DNA of 64,000 nt from Stromatinia cepivora (Eukaryota; Ascomycota; Leotiomycetes; Helotiales; Sclerotiniaceae). The DNA is taken from contig RCTD01000005.1 of NCBI GenBank assembly GCA_014898415.1, positions 1,984,001-2,048,000 on the forward strand, in the 5' to 3' direction. The translations under genes were made by a program, and so were the position numbers. This document shows positions 60,472 to 64,000 of the stretch, one piece after another (position 1 is the stretch's first letter; every line of letters starts with the position of its first letter). The notes beneath the pieces were generated by a model. The model searched no databases. It had not been told where the DNA came from and worked only from the letters and a program-made list of their open reading frames with translations.

Positions 60472-61067
60472 CACTATGGGTAGGTAATTAATGGAGGATA
60501 AATCTCCTTTGTTATGTCTGCTGGTTATTGCTAGATGATAGATGATGGTGTTTAAAAATTATAGAAAGATGCAAGCCGGCAAGCCGAGTAAGTTACTTTG
60601 TGGTGCTGATTATTTATTTGGCTTTCATCTAGATCTGCGATGTTTATGATATATATTGTTTGTGAAGATACTAATCATATTATACTATACTATTATATAA
60701 TAGGATAAATTGATTACAAATATTTAACCCAACAGATCTATTGGAATAAGAACAATTATCTTTTACATTTTTTGGAGTTGGAGGCATTTCCATGTATCCG
60801 TGAAAGAGTCTCGAGTCAAGTGAGAAATTCCAAACATTCATAGAGATGATTAAGATACAGATCATATCGAAGATTTTCTCGGGCACAAAAATTGTATTTC
60901 ATATATACAGATGAAGAGAAATAGAAGTTTATATACAAATTTGAAGGTAGAAAAATGATATAACGATCGACCATGCAGTAAAGATTTTCTCGTTTCCTCA
61001 TGCTGTGTTGCGTTTAAAGAATGTATGCCACAAAGACCCATCTCCCCTCTCTCCTCAATCCCTCAAT

Positions 61068-62701
61068 TTAAAAACTGGGGTTAGCATTGGTGAGTAACTG
61101 CGCAAAGTAAGCTTGGAACCAGGTACCAGCTTCTGGGGCAGGTTGAAGTGCATCTGAGAGACCGCAGTGGAAATCGTATCGAGCTGCTGATGTATTTGAA
61201 GTACCCTTTTACAAAATTAGTAAACGAAAGATTGAAGTATGAAAGGGGGAAACAAACGTCGCCTTCCCCACCAGGTTTGACCCAGACAAAAGCATCTTCC
61301 AAGACATCTCCGGTGTTGGTGGTAGGTCGAACGCCAAATCCTGTTCCGATGACATTACACCAATCTCCCCATGCTTGTTGAGCGGTTGGTTGAACTCCAT
61401 TGCGACCTATTTCTACGATTAACTTCATCCGGAAGCTTATAGAACATTTTACTTACCGGTATCCATGATGAAATGAGCTGGGAAACCTTGTGCTGTCAAA
61501 AGTGGAGCGAGAGCATTGATGTACAATTTCTCGTTGCAGTTTGAGTTGCCGGAGGTATAAGATGGGCAACTGCTGCTAGTCCAAGCATTGTAGTTTGCAA
61601 CATTGGTTGCAAGGCCTCTGACTTGAGATGGGCTTCCTGCTGCTTTGTAGACTTGACCAAAGAGCTGTGCAGCTGGACCAATGTTTGCAGGCCATCCTAA
61701 CCAACCAGCATGTCCAGCATCCAGATACATAGAGACGTTTGGTAGATTCAACTTTGAGATGGCATATTCCGTACATTCTAGATAAGCTGCTTGTGCATTG
61801 GCACATTTTTGAACAGATAGGTTGGTAACTAGATTTCCCAACGAGTCCGGCTCTATTAAATTGTCAATCGCCGATCTCCTTGAGTTAAAGATGAAGAGGT
61901 TACTTACCGATGATTAGAATAACGCTAACGTCAGAATAGGTCTTGAGAATAGTAACAATTGAATCGATATAAGCTTTGTAATTCGCCACGCCACCATTTG
62001 CAATGCTATATTCTCCATTGGAAGCAGCTGCTGCACAATCTCTGTCAGGTAAATCGTAAACCACGAAAGTACCAGCAACTGGTGGGTTTGCCCCTGCTTT
62101 ATTTAAGGCCCGAATATTGGCAAGGTAGGTTCCCATCACTGGAACTTTAGCTGCGGTGTCACTGAGCTTATTAGCTTCCACATTCATCATCTGATTAAAG
62201 GAAATAACTTACAGCCAAACAAAGGTTGGAACTTTTGCTACCGCGGCAGCTTTAGTGGCCATGGCTCCAGTGAGTGAAGGAATAGCACTTGCGGAGATCT
62301 CAGAAGCATAGTATGGATTTGCGTAAAGTGCTTTGCCTGAAAATGGATTGCCTACGGCTGGTGCTGCTGTTGTCGTTGCACTACCACCTGTGGTTGTGGA
62401 AGCTTTGGTGGTGGATGTAATGACTGTTGTAGGAGTAGTAGGTACTGGGCGGGAACTCGATGGTAGGGAACTCGCAGAGCCTGGTAGGCATTGAGAAAAG
62501 TATGCATTACTATAAGTACAGGTATATCCCGAAACACAAGTTGTTGCGCCAGTCCAGCCTTGACCACCACCTAAATTATATGTTAATGCCAGTTTCACAC
62601 CAAATGGAGCATGATAACCTACATTGTGCATAAGCAGCGCCCTGAGCATACACAGTAGGTGCTACTGCAGCGGCAGCGACGAGAACATTCTTGAAACCCA
62701 T
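61068..62701 (-). CDS. GH6 cellobiohydrolase II with N-terminal CBM1
   Basis: Secreted exocellulase releasing cellobiose from non-reducing chain ends. Six exons (complement): 62701-62623, 62570-62213, 62161-61908, 61852-61457, 61406-61258 and 61205-61068, 457 residues. A signal peptide of about 19 residues precedes a CBM1 (AQCGGQGWTG, SQCLPG), a Ser/Thr/Pro linker to about 100, and the GH6 domain. Landmarks: [32 protein letters not shown] with the catalytic acid Asp, [34 protein letters not shown] and [14 protein letters not shown]; the end reads [15 protein letters not shown]. The second intron's acceptor is at 62162 in CTAATAAGCTCAG; a nearer CAG at 62190 would break the conserved join. Orthologue of Trichoderma Cel6A in layout. 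Confidence 0.95.
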
Positions 62702-64000
62702 TTTAAAAGATAATGGAAGAAGTAAAGATTGTGTGTGGTTAGATACTCGAAATCTCAAAGGAACGAACGATTCTTTATATCAGTCGGGCTTGGACATGAC
62801 TAATAATCTTGGCCATGTTCATTTTGGACCAACAAACACCCATATTGTCTACATGCAATCGCCTCCCAGTATCAATAACGGAAATCCAGCGCCGGCTTGC
62901 CAATGTAGTTTGTATAGCCTGAGTAGACAACAAAAAGTTTCACGGATTGATCGTGAAGAACATTACTATATTTAATCCTTGGCAGGAACCCATAAGATCT
63001 GATTGGATAAAATAAATGCATTAAGAATGTATCTACTATCAAGGACCCAATCATGCTAATTTACGGAAAGTCCCTCAAACCCAATTTTAAATTAAAGATA
63101 TTATTTGCTTTTCTAGGTACCTGATTCTGAGAGACTAAGGAGCAACGGCCCGTTAGAGAGTCTCTCACATCATATGATCTGGATTATAGCGCCTGTCATC
63201 TTGACGGAAAGTGGATTTTGTGGGGTTGAAGATATTGATTGCATTGTAGAGTGGATAACAAGAACGTGATTATTCCATGGTCATGTATTATGTAGACCCG
63301 AAAGATTCCAAACAATTGCGGCATGGGAGAACAATTGGCAATAACTAAATGCCAGTTCAATTAGAGCACTCGAGCAGAAAAAGAAAAGAATGAGGTTCTA
63401 GAATCAGGATTTGTATGTTGACTCTTCCCAGTCTACCAGATAATGTGCAACGATGAAGTTGCACAAATACCTTCAAAATTCCCGAAACAAAAGCTTAAGG
63501 CTGATATGAAAATGCGGAGAGAATCTGGGGATGAAGATCGTGGAGAAAGGTGTAACAGTGTTTGCGAATTTAGCCTATGTTACGAAACCCCCCCTCCCCG
63601 TCGCCGATTCACCAAGAATAACATAATAATAAATGACTCGACGCGATTAGATTGATTGCTGACCGAAGGTGAGACCTTGGCTTGAATGGATCAGCCGTCC
63701 TTCTATTTTATGTTCGGAGCAGCATTTCCGTACTAAGTTCTGAGGTTCGGTCCGACGGCGTAGAATATAAGTAGCAATATGTAAGGTTATGAAGTCCTAC
63801 AGTCAGGTTTTTCGTACGGCATGTATGAGTGTAGCGGTAAGATCTCGCTCATGAGCCGATGGAATTGGTAGGCTCCGCTATAGATCTCAAGTGAGATCTT
63901 TCTAATTCTTTCCATAAACCAAGTATAGTAATTGGCACAAATCCACTTCACATTCACAACCACACAATCATATAACAAAAAGAAAGCGGGAAATTATTCC
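62702..64000. other. GH6 upstream region and right window edge
   Basis: About 1.3 kb. The stretch next to 62701 is the GH6 promoter and leader. No coding gene, RNA gene or repeat could be supported up to the window end. Confidence 0.5.

Larger units (their letters stand above)
58970..61067. other. Intergenic between the two cellulase genes
   Basis: About 2.1 kb. It holds the GH5 promoter, an 18-bp tandem repeat (59265-59338), and a small inverted-repeat element (60316-60471) with related TACGGAGTA-type motifs nearby. No gene recognised. Confidence 0.5.

Overview
The window reads as nuclear DNA of a filamentous ascomycete. Genes carry short spliceosomal introns (about 45-100 bp, GT..AG, with CTGAC/CTAAC-type branch sites), exons are far apart, and repeats bear RIP-like transition mutations. 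The gene set (polarity kinase Pom1, Atg2, cytochrome b5-acyl-CoA dehydrogenase fusion, CBM1-bearing cellulases, a pectate lyase relic) fits a plant-associated Leotiomycete such as the Sclerotiniaceae. That taxonomic placement is inference from gene content and composition, not from a search.

Layout. 1-9.75 kb: a DYRK/Pom1-type kinase gene (-) and, diverging from it across 2.4 kb, a Pex24-like peroxisomal membrane protein gene (+). 9.75-19.3 kb: an AT-rich gap, a secreted type-B carboxylesterase with two frame breaks, a cytochrome b5-acyl-CoA dehydrogenase, and an ADGF/ADA-family deaminase. 19.3-26 kb: a full-length ATG2 gene. 26-33.3 kb: two gene-poor tracts of about 3-3.5 kb surrounding a small UBL-AN1 zinc-finger gene. 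33.3-43 kb: the housekeeping core, with an NADP-type alcohol dehydrogenase, RPB2, PET117 and VMA10 (divergent, sharing 365 bp), and a Tgl2-like lipase. 44-48 kb: a wrecked PL1 pectate lyase (-) and an HMCES/SRAP gene (-). 48.6-50.3 kb: a small, degraded LTR element flanked by a 5-bp target duplication. 51.5-53.6 kb: an NCS1 permease (-). 53.6-57 kb: a gene-poor tract with a hairpin MITE and a textbook group II intron domain V, most simply a fragment of mitochondrial DNA. 57-62.7 kb: two CBM1 cellulases on the same strand (GH5 endoglucanase and GH6 cellobiohydrolase).

There is no operon logic here. The functional groupings visible are plant-wall degradation at the right end (GH5, GH6, dead PL1) and organelle maintenance (Pex24-like, Atg2, Pet117, Tgl2-like). 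All gene models were spliced by eye from the sequence: exon junctions were accepted only where the reading frame and family conservation both continued across them. The most unusual signals are the intact group II domain V in nuclear DNA, the mini LTR element with opposed mutation in its two LTRs, the 9-nt and 3-nt exons of VMA10, and the two MITE-like hairpins.
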